Assembly (NCBI GenBank): GCA_000818945.1
Contig: KN805398.1
Location: 194,016 to 258,015 of the forward strand
DNA length: 64,000 nt
Source of the DNA: Schizochytrium sp. CCTCC M209059
Lineage: Eukaryota > Sar > Bigyra > Thraustochytrida > Thraustochytriidae
Reading direction: 5' to 3'
Under the pieces are notes generated by a model. The model was not told the origin of the DNA, did no database searches, and worked only from the letters and a program-made list of their open reading frames with translations. This document shows positions 27,936 through 36,754 of this stretch, piece after piece. How positions within the stretch are numbered: position 1 is the first letter of the stretch; the number at the start of each line of letters is the position of its first letter. The translations under genes and the position numbers were made by a program.

Positions 27936-30900
27936 TTACTCCGCTGCCGGCGAAGATGGACTGTACGCTGGAGACGCCGGAGAGTACGCCGGCGAAGCCG
28001 GGCTGTAGGCGGCACCTTGGCCACCTCTGCCCATCGGACCAGCAGCCGGCGAGCTTGGCGAATACGCAGGGCTCGCAGGCGAGTACGCCGCTGCTGGCGA
28101 GCTCGGGCTATAAGCCTGCGCCGGGGAGCTCGGGCTGTAAGCCTGCGCCGGAGAGCTCGGGCTGTAAGCCTGCGCCGGGGAGCTTGGGCTGTACGCTTGC
28201 GCCGGAGAGCTCGGGCTGTAGGCCTGCGCCGGGGAGCTCGGGCTGTAGGCCGCAGCAGGAGAACTCGGGCTGTAGGCCGCAGCAGGCGAGCTCGGGCTGT
28301 AGGCCGCTGCCGGCGAGCTCGGGCTATAGGCCGCCGCAGGGGAGCTCGGACTGTATGCAGCAGCAGGCGAGCTCGGGCTGTATGCCGCAGCTGGGCTCGA
28401 GGGCGAGTACCCAGGAGATGCGGCGTTGCCGGATCCATACATTGGCGAAGTAGACGAACTCGGGTTGTATCCGGGACTTGCTGGGCTGTAGGCCGGGGAC
28501 GAAGGCGAAAAGGCTCCACCCGCGTTGTAGCCCGGAGACTGCGCACCCGCAGAGCTCATCCGGTTGTATGAAGGAGAGGCCCCTGCCGCAGGTGATTGCG
28601 GCTGGTACGCCGGCGACGCAGGCGAGTACGGCGAGCTTGGTGTAAAGGCCGGAGAGGCGGGACCGCCACCCGGGCCAGGCGAGAACCCAGCGTCTCCAGC
28701 AGGCGAAAAGGGCGCGTAGGCGCCGGGACTCATCGTCGGACTAAATGCGCCAGCAAGGGGGGTAGCCATTGCGTTCGAAGGACCAAGGTGCGGGTCTCGT
28801 GCCGCCTCCTGCGCCAGTTCCTCTTCGGCATCGACCTCGATGGCGTCCTTGAGCATCTCCTCATCAATGTAGAGGTCAAAGGCACCGGTACCGATGGGCG
28901 CAAGCTGACCAAGCATAATGTTCTCCGAAACAGCGGCAAGAGGATCGCACTCCGAAAAGGCAGCAGCGTCCATGAGAAGCTCGACGGTCTCCTCAAAGGA
29001 GCAACGCTGCAACGGTCCGGAACCATTGCGGTTGATGCCATGGCGAGTGACAGGCTGCAGCTCACCGCGTGCTGCCATAACATCCACTAGCATGGAAAGA
29101 TGGCGGTAGTTCACGTAACTACCATCAAAGGAAATGACTGCGCGAATTTCGTTGAGCAGCGAGCGGCGAAGCGCCTCGGCACCTAGCACTTGCCAGATCT
29201 CAATGCAGTGGTTCGAGACGGTGCGCTTGTGGTCCACGCCTGGCTGGGCGAGAATGGCCAAAAGGTTTGTTCCGTCCGTATCGAGCACCCATTCCTTCTT
29301 GTCGTACTCTGCGCCGGTCTCCGGGTCCCAGCCCTTCGCCTTGTCAAACTCGCGCACGAAGCACTTTTTGATGTTCGGAATACCCCGCAGACGCAGATTG
29401 TCGAGCAGTTCTGTTTCGAGGCGACGCAGAAAGATGAACTCGTCCATGCCGTAAAGTTTTTCGTCCTCCACGACCTGTGCCTGAGCCTCGCCGTCCTCCC
29501 CACCGGCTCCCTCGCCTTCCTTTCCGGGCGCCGCGCCACCCACGTTATCGCGAACGACTCGGATGTGCACCACGCACTCGTCACTGTTGTCATCGTTGGC
29601 AATACAATGCAGAGTGTCTCCAAAGTCGGCGTGAATGGTTTTGATGAGCTCCGAGTTGGATATTTTCTTGAAGCGCATAATCTTCTTTTCGGCCACGATG
29701 CGCAGCAGCCATGGCGAAAGCTGGTCCTGGCGCACGTTGTCCTCTCCATCCTCGATCTCCCAGTAGCCGCTCACAAAGCTGTAATCCTCCTCGACGACGG
29801 TCTCATCCGGCTTGGGGTCAAAGATAATGCTCGTCTCCACGGCAAGCTCGCGGAGGCGCGTAAATTCGAGTCGCGACATGACTTCGGATGCTCGCGCCTC
29901 CGTGTTACGATGCTCCTCATCAAGATAGACAGTGACGGAGGGCGTCTTGACGTTCTTGGCGCCGTTGATCACCTCCTTAAGACGGGGCACACCCAGCGTC
30001 ACGTTTTTGGCCGAGACACCGGCAAAGTGAAAGGTGTTGAGCGTCATCTGGGTCGCCGGCTCACCAATGGACTGCGCGGCCAAAACACCACACATTTCAC
30101 CCGGATTGACCATCGACTTGAAGAAGCGCGACTCGATCTGGCCAATGAGACTTTTGAAGGCGTCCTTCGTGAGACGGTGACGCACAAGAATGACTTTGGA
30201 TGCCAGGGAGCTACGAATGAGGATCTTGATGAGCTTGGTGGCGTTGTCCTGCGCCTCGCGCGAGAGCGGATCTTCACCAAGCACGACGACGAGGCGATCG
30301 CAGAGGGCGCTCACCTCGTGCACAATGTCGCAGGGGTCAAGATCCGAAGTACGGTTCTTGTCGATGCGGTATGTGTGCGAGACATTCCAGATCATGCGCG
30401 CAATGTTCACAGGGAGGTGGAGCTTGTCCTCCACGGACATGACGCCACCGGGCTCGCGCTCTGAGGCCACGAGACGCAGGAGCGCCTGATCGCGGCGCAG
30501 CTGTTCCGCCTCTTCATTGAGGACCTGCATGGCCTCCGGATTGTGGCGGAGCTTGTGCAGAATGTTGGGCATCAAATACTGCTTGCCTCGGAACATGCCA
30601 AAGTCCGCGTCGTCCACGCGGTACACATAGGTCTCCTCAAAATCGCGCTTGCTCTTGCGCAAAAGGTCAAAGACTTGGGTCTCCACGAAGGCACCGTCCA
30701 TGCCATCTTCTCCGTAGAGGAATTGGATAATGTCGCCGCGGCCGTTGCGGACGGTACCGTCGTAGCGCACGCTGAGATCCTCCAGAGCCTTGACGAGGCG
30801 ACGTTGAATGTACCCGGTTTCGGCGGTCTTACAGGCCGTATCAATGAGACCCTCGCGACCGCCCATGGCATGAAAGTAGAATTCCTGCGGCGACAGGCCT

Positions 30901-33332
30901 TTGAGGTACGAATTCTCCACAAAACCGCGCGACTCGGGGCCGAGATCGTCCTTGTAAAAGTGCGGGAGCGTGCGGTACCTAAAGCCAAAGGGAATGCGCT
31001 GGCCTTCCACGTTTTGCTGCCCGACGCAGCCCATGATCTGGGAGATGTTGATGAAACTGCCCTTGGAGCCAGAAGTCACGGTGGCCTTGAAGTTGTTCTC
31101 GGCCGTGAGCGACTTGACGGACTCCTTGCCGGCATTGTCACGCGCCTCGTTCAGACAAATGTTCACATGGTCCTCGAAACTTTCCTGCATGGTGCGACCG
31201 GGCTGCACCTTGAGCATGCCGCGCTGACCCTGCTTGACGAGATCGGCGACCTTGAGCTTGGCCGCCTCGAGGACATCACGCACCTTGGCAAGAGTCGCAT
31301 CATCGGCGACGGTATCGCCAACGCCAACGGTGAATCCATGGTGCAGAATGAAGTGGTTGCTCAGCTTCTGAATCTGGTTCATGAGCACGCGGGTGACCTC
31401 AGGGCCCATCTCGTTAAAGCAGGTGTGAATCAGGCCACCCTGCTTGGCGCCAAGCGTAGACTTATCGATGATGCCCGTAATGATCTCGCCGTTTTGGATA
31501 AGCACTGCGGTGTCCTCGGGGTTTAAGTCACGCGGGAATTTTTCCGACTTGTCGTGGCCGTTGGCCTTGGCGCTGAGGTTGATACCCGCGGGGACGATGG
31601 AGCTGAAGACCTGCTTGCCGGTCCAGAGAGCGTGGTAACTGCCGGCGCGGGTCTTGTCCGGAATCATGACAGCGGGAATGGGCACGTTGCCATCAAAGTC
31701 TTCAACCCACATGAGCAGATTGAAAAGCTCGTTCTGATTGAGAAAAATGTCGCGGCGTGTCATGCGCCACGAACTAAGCAGAGAATCCTGCACAATACCC
31801 ATGACGGGACGGTTACTCTGCGGCGAGACAATCACCTTGTTGACCATCATATTTGTCTCCGCCTCGGCGCGCGCCGTGAGACCCTGGGGCACGTGCAAGT
31901 TCATCTCATCGCCATCAAAGTCAGCGTTGTACGGAGATGTCACACTGAGGTTCATGCGAAAGGTGGACCAGTACATGACGCGCACGCGATGGCCCATGAT
32001 ACTCATCTTGTGCAGCGAAGGCTGGCGATTGAAGAGCACGACGTCGTCGTTCGCCAAGTGACGCTCCACGATCCAGCCCTTTTTCAGCATCACCTCATTC
32101 GGGTCGCTGTAACGCAAATCCATCTTCAAACCCTGATCGTTGATGATGTAGCGCGCTCCCGGGTGCTTGTCGGGTCCGTTGCGCACGAGATTCTTAAGGC
32201 GTTCGAGGTTAAAGGCCGTGACGCGTTCCGGGACGGTCAGATTGAGCGCAATGGAGCGCGGCACACCGACCTGGTCGATACTCAGGTTGGGATCTGCCGT
32301 AATGACGGTACGCGCGGAAAAGTCGACACGCTTTCCCATAAGATTGCCGCGCACGCGGCCCTCCTTGCCGACGAGGCGCTGGCGCAGCGTCTTGAGCGGC
32401 TTGCCACTCTTCTGGCTGGCTTGTGCCTGGTACGGCAGCTGATTGTCCACAAAGGTGGCGCAGTGGTATTGCAGAACCTTGATGTACTGCTCGAGAACGT
32501 GGTCTGCATCACCGTTACGCTCGCAATGCAGGACAGCGAGATTGGCCTTGACAATGTCGCTCAGCTTGTGAGTCAGATCATCTTCACAGCGCGCAGCGCC
32601 GCCCATGCTCACGCTGGGGCGGACCTGAGGGGGCGGGACCGGAAGCACTTGCAGAATGAGCCACGAAGGATGGCACCACTTGGGGTTGAGTCCGAGGATG
32701 CGCGCATCCTCGTCCGAGATCTTCTTGAGGATCTCGAGCGCCTGTGCAGCGGTGAGAACCTGCTGCGTCTCGCCTGTGCCGGGGATCTGCTCCTTGTTGG
32801 TCTTCTCGCCAAAGTTCATGACAATCCGGAGACCATCCTTGCGGTATCGAGGCTGCGGGAGATTGGACCGCGGGCAGGTCGTAAAGCGCACGGACATTTT
32901 GCTCAGGGCACCGAGACGGTTTTTGCCCTCGAGAAGCTGCAGCTTGTCCCAGGCCACCACGTCTTCGTCGCGCGTGAAGAGGACGCCGCCATCGTAAAAG
33001 GAAACGCAGCGCAGGATGGCCAGCACAGTGTTGAGAAATCCCACATGGTACACGGGTCTCGCCAGCTCAATGTGACCAAAGTAGCCAGGGTGGTTGTTGT
33101 CGCCAACCGCTGAGCCCATACGCGGGTCATTTACGCCGCCACGAACAGGCTCGCCGTCGCGATACGTTTCGTGCGACGTCACGCCGGCGGGAATAGGTCT
33201 CTCGTTCCGCACGACCAACTTTTGCGTCACCGAGTAGCCCTTGAGCTCTTCGGGGGACATGACGCTAAACTGGACGCGGTCGATGCGCTTCCATGGCACC
33301 GACGAAAACGGGAACATATGAGCGGTCGACAT
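27936..33332 (-). CDS. RPB1: DNA-directed RNA polymerase II largest subunit
   Basis: 1798 residues from the ATG at 33332 (MSTAHMFPFSS); 69 extra upstream codons in frame are a Lys/Gln-rich translation of a GCTTG repeat. The family core is intact: KGKEGRVRGNLMGKRVDFSARTV-type rudder/switch region, the catalytic metal loop NADFDGDEMNLH, the bridge helix with GGREGLIDTA and the trigger-loop region GEPATQMTLNTFHFAGVSAKNVT. Odd point 1: the N-terminal clamp (residues 70-160) lacks the zinc ligands; where CxxC...CPGHFGH is expected it reads DPRMGSAVGDNNHPGYFGH, and the following CxxC reads RCVSFYDGG. Odd point 2: the CTD (from about residue 1530) has about a dozen tandem nonapeptides YSPSSPA(A/Q)A at about 1641-1749, then YSPASPA/YSPSSPA heptads, rather than consensus heptads. 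It is nevertheless Pol II by its CTD. Confidence 0.97.
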   Translation of the reverse strand: MSTAHMFPFSSVPWKRIDRVQFSVMSPEELKGYSVTQKLVVRNERPIPAGVTSHETYRDGEPVRGGVNDPRMGSAVGDNNHPGYFGHIELARPVYHVGFLNTVLAILRCVSFYDGGVLFTRDEDVVAWDKLQLLEGKNRLGALSKMSVRFTTCPRSNLPQPRYRKDGLRIVMNFGEKTNKEQIPGTGETQQVLTAAQALEILKKISDEDARILGLNPKWCHPSWLILQVLPVPPPQVRPSVSMGGAARCEDDLTHKLSDIVKANLAVLHCERNGDADHVLEQYIKVLQYHCATFVDNQLPYQAQASQKSGKPLKTLRQRLVGKEGRVRGNLMGKRVDFSARTVITADPNLSIDQVGVPRSIALNLTVPERVTAFNLERLKNLVRNGPDKHPGARYIINDQGLKMDLRYSDPNEVMLKKGWIVERHLANDDVVLFNRQPSLHKMSIMGHRVRVMYWSTFRMNLSVTSPYNADFDGDEMNLHVPQGLTARAEAETNMMVNKVIVSPQSNRPVMGIVQDSLLSSWRMTRRDIFLNQNELFNLLMWVEDFDGNVPIPAVMIPDKTRAGSYHALWTGKQVFSSIVPAGINLSAKANGHDKSEKFPRDLNPEDTAVLIQNGEIITGIIDKSTLGAKQGGLIHTCFNEMGPEVTRVLMNQIQKLSNHFILHHGFTVGVGDTVADDATLAKVRDVLEAAKLKVADLVKQGQRGMLKVQPGRTMQESFEDHVNICLNEARDNAGKESVKSLTAENNFKATVTSGSKGSFINISQIMGCVGQQNVEGQRIPFGFRYRTLPHFYKDDLGPESRGFVENSYLKGLSPQEFYFHAMGGREGLIDTACKTAETGYIQRRLVKALEDLSVRYDGTVRNGRGDIIQFLYGEDGMDGAFVETQVFDLLRKSKRDFEETYVYRVDDADFGMFRGKQYLMPNILHKLRHNPEAMQVLNEEAEQLRRDQALLRLVASEREPGGVMSVEDKLHLPVNIARMIWNVSHTYRIDKNRTSDLDPCDIVHEVSALCDRLVVVLGEDPLSREAQDNATKLIKILIRSSLASKVILVRHRLTKDAFKSLIGQIESRFFKSMVNPGEMCGVLAAQSIGEPATQMTLNTFHFAGVSAKNVTLGVPRLKEVINGAKNVKTPSVTVYLDEEHRNTEARASEVMSRLEFTRLRELAVETSIIFDPKPDETVVEEDYSFVSGYWEIEDGEDNVRQDQLSPWLLRIVAEKKIMRFKKISNSELIKTIHADFGDTLHCIANDDNSDECVVHIRVVRDNVGGAAPGKEGEGAGGEDGEAQAQVVEDEKLYGMDEFIFLRRLETELLDNLRLRGIPNIKKCFVREFDKAKGWDPETGAEYDKKEWVLDTDGTNLLAILAQPGVDHKRTVSNHCIEIWQVLGAEALRRSLLNEIRAVISFDGSYVNYRHLSMLVDVMAARGELQPVTRHGINRNGSGPLQRCSFEETVELLMDAAAFSECDPLAAVSENIMLGQLAPIGTGAFDLYIDEEMLKDAIEVDAEEELAQEAARDPHLGPSNAMATPLAGAFSPTMSPGAYAPFSPAGDAGFSPGPGGGPASPAFTPSSPYSPASPAYQPQSPAAGASPSYNRMSSAGAQSPGYNAGGAFSPSSPAYSPASPGYNPSSSTSPMYGSGNAASPGYSPSSPAAAYSPSSPAAAYSPSSPAAAYSPSSPAAAYSPSSPAAAYSPSSPAAAYSPSSPAQAYSPSSPAQAYSPSSPAQAYSPSSPAQAYSPSSPAQAYSPSSPAAAYSPASPAYSPSSPAAGPMGRGGQGAAYSPASPAYSPASPAYSPSSPAAE
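28085..28411 (-). repeat. 27-bp tandem repeat encoding the RPB1 CTD nonapeptides
   Basis: Twelve tandem 27-bp units, each encoding Tyr-Ser-Pro-Ser-Ser-Pro-Ala-(Ala or Gln)-Ala. The order is six Ala-type units, five Gln-type units and one Ala-type unit, which suggests local unit duplication in blocks. Confidence 0.9.
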
Positions 33333-34537
33333 GGTGCTCTCGCTTCTCGCTCTTCCTGCTCTTAGCTCGCTCGCTTCTTGCTTGCTCGCTTGCTTGCTTG
33401 CTTGCTTGCTTGCGCTGGTGTTTTTAGGTGCTGTGCTTTTTAGCTCTGTTAAACAGGGCGCGCCAACGGCGTGTGGACGCGGCTTTTCCGCGCTCGCGCG
33501 CTCGCGACGCGTAGGGGGAAGGGAGGCGTTCCTTCGCAAGCCTCGGAGAGTTCAACGGCGGGGGGCGAGCGAGTGGCCGGGCAAGCGCGGCGTCCTCGTG
33601 GGTGTCGCGCGCTCTGCAAGGCCTGCCTGCCTCTCCAATGTCGCGCCGTGGGGCGCTCGCGCGTGGGCGGCGCGAAGCGAGAGCGGGCGCGAAAGCGAGA
33701 GCGACGCGCCGCACGGACGCGAGCGGCCTGCTGCCGGCCTGCGTGCGCGCGCGGGCGGGCGGGCGTACTCGCGCGCGCGCTGCCCGGATCGGCGTCGAAG
33801 CGGGTTTGATTGATTTGTTTTTTTAGTTTATTTCTCTCTCTATCTCTCTCTCGGCATCGGAGAGTGCAACACGGAAGAACCAGCACGGAACAGACACAGA
33901 ACCCAGCTTATCGCCTGGTAGCATAGCCTGGCGCAGCGCATCATTCATTGCCAGCGACCGCGTTACGGAAAAGAAAAAGATAAGACCATGGGACACCAGA
34001 ATGGACATCTGTTCTTTGTGTTGCTGATGACGAGGAAAAGACCATATGAAATCAAGGCGGACATCTGTCCTTTGTGTTGCCGGTGACGAGGAAACAGAGA
34101 TGACCACTGCAAGTTGAAGGTGGAAGACGAGACTTGCAATTTGACACAGAGCTTTCGGAAAAGGCGAACGCATGCTTCGGAGACTGGACGTTGCGACCCA
34201 GTAATCGTTTTGATACATTTGGAACTTGGTGTTCTGATTTGCGCTGAGTAGCGCTTCTTCGATGCAAGCGCCTTGCCGTTTCTCCATTTCTTTGGGTGGC
34301 AGGCACTACCCGTGTGTCTGCTTTACTGCAGGAAAAGGGCAGCAGATGGTGCAATTCATAACCAGTCTTCCGTTGCAAAATAACTTGAGCTTTTTCAGCA
34401 TGCAGCTTGTACAGTAGCTACAGAGTATATGCCCCCATTTCTTTATTTTTATTTTTTCCAACCATTCGGCTTGTCCTTCTTGAGGCGAGAGTGTTTGGTA
34501 TAATTTTGTTTCGTTGATATTTGTCGGATTGGAGGGC
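33333..34537. other. RPB1 upstream intergenic region
   Basis: 1.2 kb. GCTTG/CTTG repeats at about 33365-33413, a GC-rich stretch with CGCG runs at 33480-33800, then AT-richer sequence. A 36-base direct repeat with few mismatches, GGACATCTGT(T/C)CTTTGTGTT followed by GCYGGTGACGAGGAAA-like sequence, occurs at about 34003-34038 and 34068-34094. No gene seen; the RPB1 promoter must lie near 33340-33500. Confidence 0.5.
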
Positions 34538-35113
34538 TCATGCTGGGTACGTGGAAAACACTGCAGAAGCAGATTTGGAGATGAGCCATGGGGAAGAATG
34601 TTGTACCGCGCCTGTGGATTGATTGCGGCAGAGTCGTCGGCCAAGCTCGTCATCCTCATCATCGCCAAGCGAATATTCTGCAATCGATCGAGGCGGGGGA
34701 TTCCCTGGTCCAAGAAGCTTGAGCGGTTCAAAGGTGTCGCCATTCCGAACAGCATACCATGGTTTGAGCTTGCGCTTGCTCTTTCGTTTCTCGCCAGGAG
34801 GAGCGTTCTCCAAAAAAGTGTTGTCACGACTGTTATTCTTAATCACTGGCCAGAGTGAGCGTCCATCGAGGTCAAAATCCTTCCCATTTGGCGCAGGTTC
34901 TCCAGCCTTGGAGTTGAACTTGTTAAACCACGCAGTGTTGATGGAAGGGTTCCATGGCGCCGGATGCTTGGTGCCTCCGGTTTTCGGCGCGCGTTTCTCT
35001 TGTTCGCGTTTTTGCGTCGCGCGAAGTAGTTTCTCTTGTCGAGCCGCCACGAGACCAGCCCTCTGCTGGCGTAGCGTCTCAAGCAAGTCTTCCACGGACA
35101 CAGACTTTTGCAT
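34538..35113 (-). CDS. Hypothetical protein, basic with an acidic tail
   Basis: 191 residues from the ATG at 35113 (MQKSVSVEDLLETLRQQRAG). I do not recognise it. The N-terminus is a predicted amphipathic or coiled-coil helix (SVEDLLETLRQQRAGLVAAR), followed by a basic segment (ATQKREQEKRAPK), a central part rich in Asn, Trp and Phe with locally ordered composition (WNPSINTAWFNKFNS; DFDLDGRSLWPVIKNNSRDN), a basic KRKSKRKLK cluster that may be a nuclear localisation signal, and an acidic LGDDEDDEL. The non-repetitive composition favours a real gene. The last 25 residues look less ordered, so a 3' intron or earlier end is possible. It is divergent to the GT8 gene at 35547. Confidence 0.55.
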   Translation of the reverse strand: MQKSVSVEDLLETLRQQRAGLVAARQEKLLRATQKREQEKRAPKTGGTKHPAPWNPSINTAWFNKFNSKAGEPAPNGKDFDLDGRSLWPVIKNNSRDNTFLENAPPGEKRKSKRKLKPWYAVRNGDTFEPLKLLGPGNPPPRSIAEYSLGDDEDDELGRRLCRNQSTGAVQHSSPWLISKSASAVFSTYPA

Positions 35114-35546
35114 GGTTACCACGCGCTCTCTGCGTTCATGACCTACGTTACCGTGTCTGCGCGTGCTTCGCACCAAAATTGAATTCTCGTTCTGATGACA
35201 GCACCGGATCAGTACACACTCTTTTTTTTTTGGATGGGTGGGGTGGTCTTCGTGAAGGCGCGAAAATCGACGTCCCAGAGCACTAGGCGAAAATTGTGAA
35301 CCCTCGCCACGCCGTGAGCGCGTCGTCTGCGACATCCTAACGCCTCTTGGCGCTCGCGCAGGCACGCTTCCCTCGAAGCGTCTGGACCGAATCTAGCCAC
35401 CACCTCACCACCCGAACTCGCCGTGTCGCCGGCGAACCTGAAAGGTTTACAGAGGGGGAAAAGAGAGCCTCACGCACAAACAAAACAGGCCACTGCAATG
35501 GCCGGGGCTTGGCAACGACAAAAGCTCGACACAGCGAGAGGTGACG
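35114..35546. other. Divergent intergenic region
   Basis: 433 bases between the hypothetical gene (minus) and the third GT8 gene (plus), so it holds two promoters. A T-run lies at 35221-35230. Nothing else recognisable. Confidence 0.4.
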
Positions 35547-35560
35547 ATGCATGCCGATGC

Positions 35561-35597
<37 letters not shown>

Positions 35598-36518
35598 TGT
35601 AGCAGCAGCAGTAGGAGGGCGACGTGCGCTCAAGGTGGCGACGAGAGCGTCGAGGAATCGCAACAAACAAAGACTGAAAACCTTGCTGTTGGTGTGCCAC
35701 GCAGCGCAGATGATAACAAGAGCGAAGGCGAAGCCCGAGGACGCGGCGAGAAGCCAGGTGAGCAAGCAAAGCCGGTAGCAGTCGGGACGCTGCTCACAGA
35801 TGACTCCTTTCTTCCAGGCGCGACGGCACTCTGCAAAAGCTTGCGTATGCACAACAAGGATATCTTGGAGAACCTTGTATGCCTTTGCGTCGTCGTGACG
35901 CCGCAGGTGTCGAGGACAAGCAAGCACATTTTGCGACGGCGTCTGGGAGCCCAAATTATCGAGGTAGAAAGCATTGCGAATGCTTTTACGACGCACGTGC
36001 AAGGGTGGGACGCTGCAGGTCTGAGTAAATTACGACTTTGGACGCTCACGCAATTCAGCCGCTTTATCTACATCGATGCTGATTGTGTCGTGACAGGGTC
36101 CATCCAGGACCTTTGTGCAGTCGAATTGGGGCCGTACGGGCTTGCCGCAGCGCCAGACATCGTTCCTCCAGACCGATTCAATGCTGGTGTTCTAGTATTG
36201 CGTCCTGATCAGAGTGTCTTTACGAGAATGCAGCAGGCTTTGGAGCAGGGGACGTTCACGAGCTATGACGGTGGAGACACGGGCTTTCTCAATGCTTTTT
36301 ACTCGGACTGGTATCAGTGGCCCAAAGCCAATCGGCTAGGGTTTCGATATAATGCTCAGCGTCTCGCGTGGCACTTGACGCGCTCGGTGCCATCGTATTG
36401 GATCACGGTCGATCCCTGTATTATTCATTATTCGTCAACGCCCAAGCCTTGGGACCCGGGTGCAAGCAAGGGGGGGGAATTGGAGTCGATGTGGTGGCAA
36501 TACTATACCAAGTTTTGA
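35547..36518 (+). CDS. GT8 family (glycogenin-like) glycosyltransferase
   Basis: 323 residues from the ATG at 35547, immediately followed by a poly-serine run encoded by an AGC microsatellite (35559-35609). The catalytic domain starts near residue 72 (VAVGTLLTDDSFLPGATALCKSLR) and shows the GT8 features: FSRFIYIDADCVVTGSI with the DxD metal site (DAD), FNAGVLVLRP, GGDTGFLNAFY, and the C-terminal HYSSTPKPW, equivalent to the glycogenin H(F/Y)xGxxKPW motif. It is single-domain and compact, more like glycogenin/galactinol synthase than the tandem-domain proteins at 7.7-12.2 kb. No transmembrane segment is visible, so it may be cytosolic, unless an upstream exon was missed. A glycogenin-like primer role is possible but unproven. 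Confidence 0.88.
35559..35609. repeat. (AGC)n microsatellite in coding sequence
   Basis: Triplet array near the 5' end of the GT8 gene, read as poly-serine in the gene's frame (poly-alanine in the next frame). Confidence 0.9.
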
Positions 36519-36563
36519 GAAGAATAGAAGGAAAGAGGGGCAGAGAGCGAGCGAGAGAAAAGT

Positions 36564-36611
<48 letters not shown>

Positions 36612-36754
36612 GAACACGGTGGAAGTAAAGCAGATCGCGGAAGAGATGACTTTTTAAAATGCTTGCTTCAAGCAAGTACTAGTTTCGTCCTTGAAAGCTT
36701 TGCTCTCTCAAGCCATACATACATGATGTTGTATGGCTGTTGCTGTAATTGTTG
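36519..36754. repeat. Convergent spacer with (AAAG)n array
   Basis: 236 bases between converging stops. A perfect (GAAA)n tetranucleotide array of about 12 units lies at 36563-36611. Confidence 0.8.

Noticed and set aside
29190..33113. Long plus-strand frames (424, 327 and 519 codons)
   Set aside because: All lie antisense to RPB1 in one frame register and show no family motif; they are shadows of the conserved gene.
32830..33125. Frameshift or retained intron as the explanation for the missing RPB1 cysteines
   Set aside because: The frame is continuous, the flanking motifs (VNDPRMG, FGHIELARPVYHVGFL, QPRYRKDGL) are in register, and I see no GT-AG pair that would restore CxxC motifs; kept as a finding but needs transcript support.
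33333..33539. 69-codon extension of RPB1
   Set aside because: It translates a GCTTG/CTTG repeat (SKQASKQASKQ) and has no counterpart in RPB1 proteins; MSTAHMFPFSS fits the family start.
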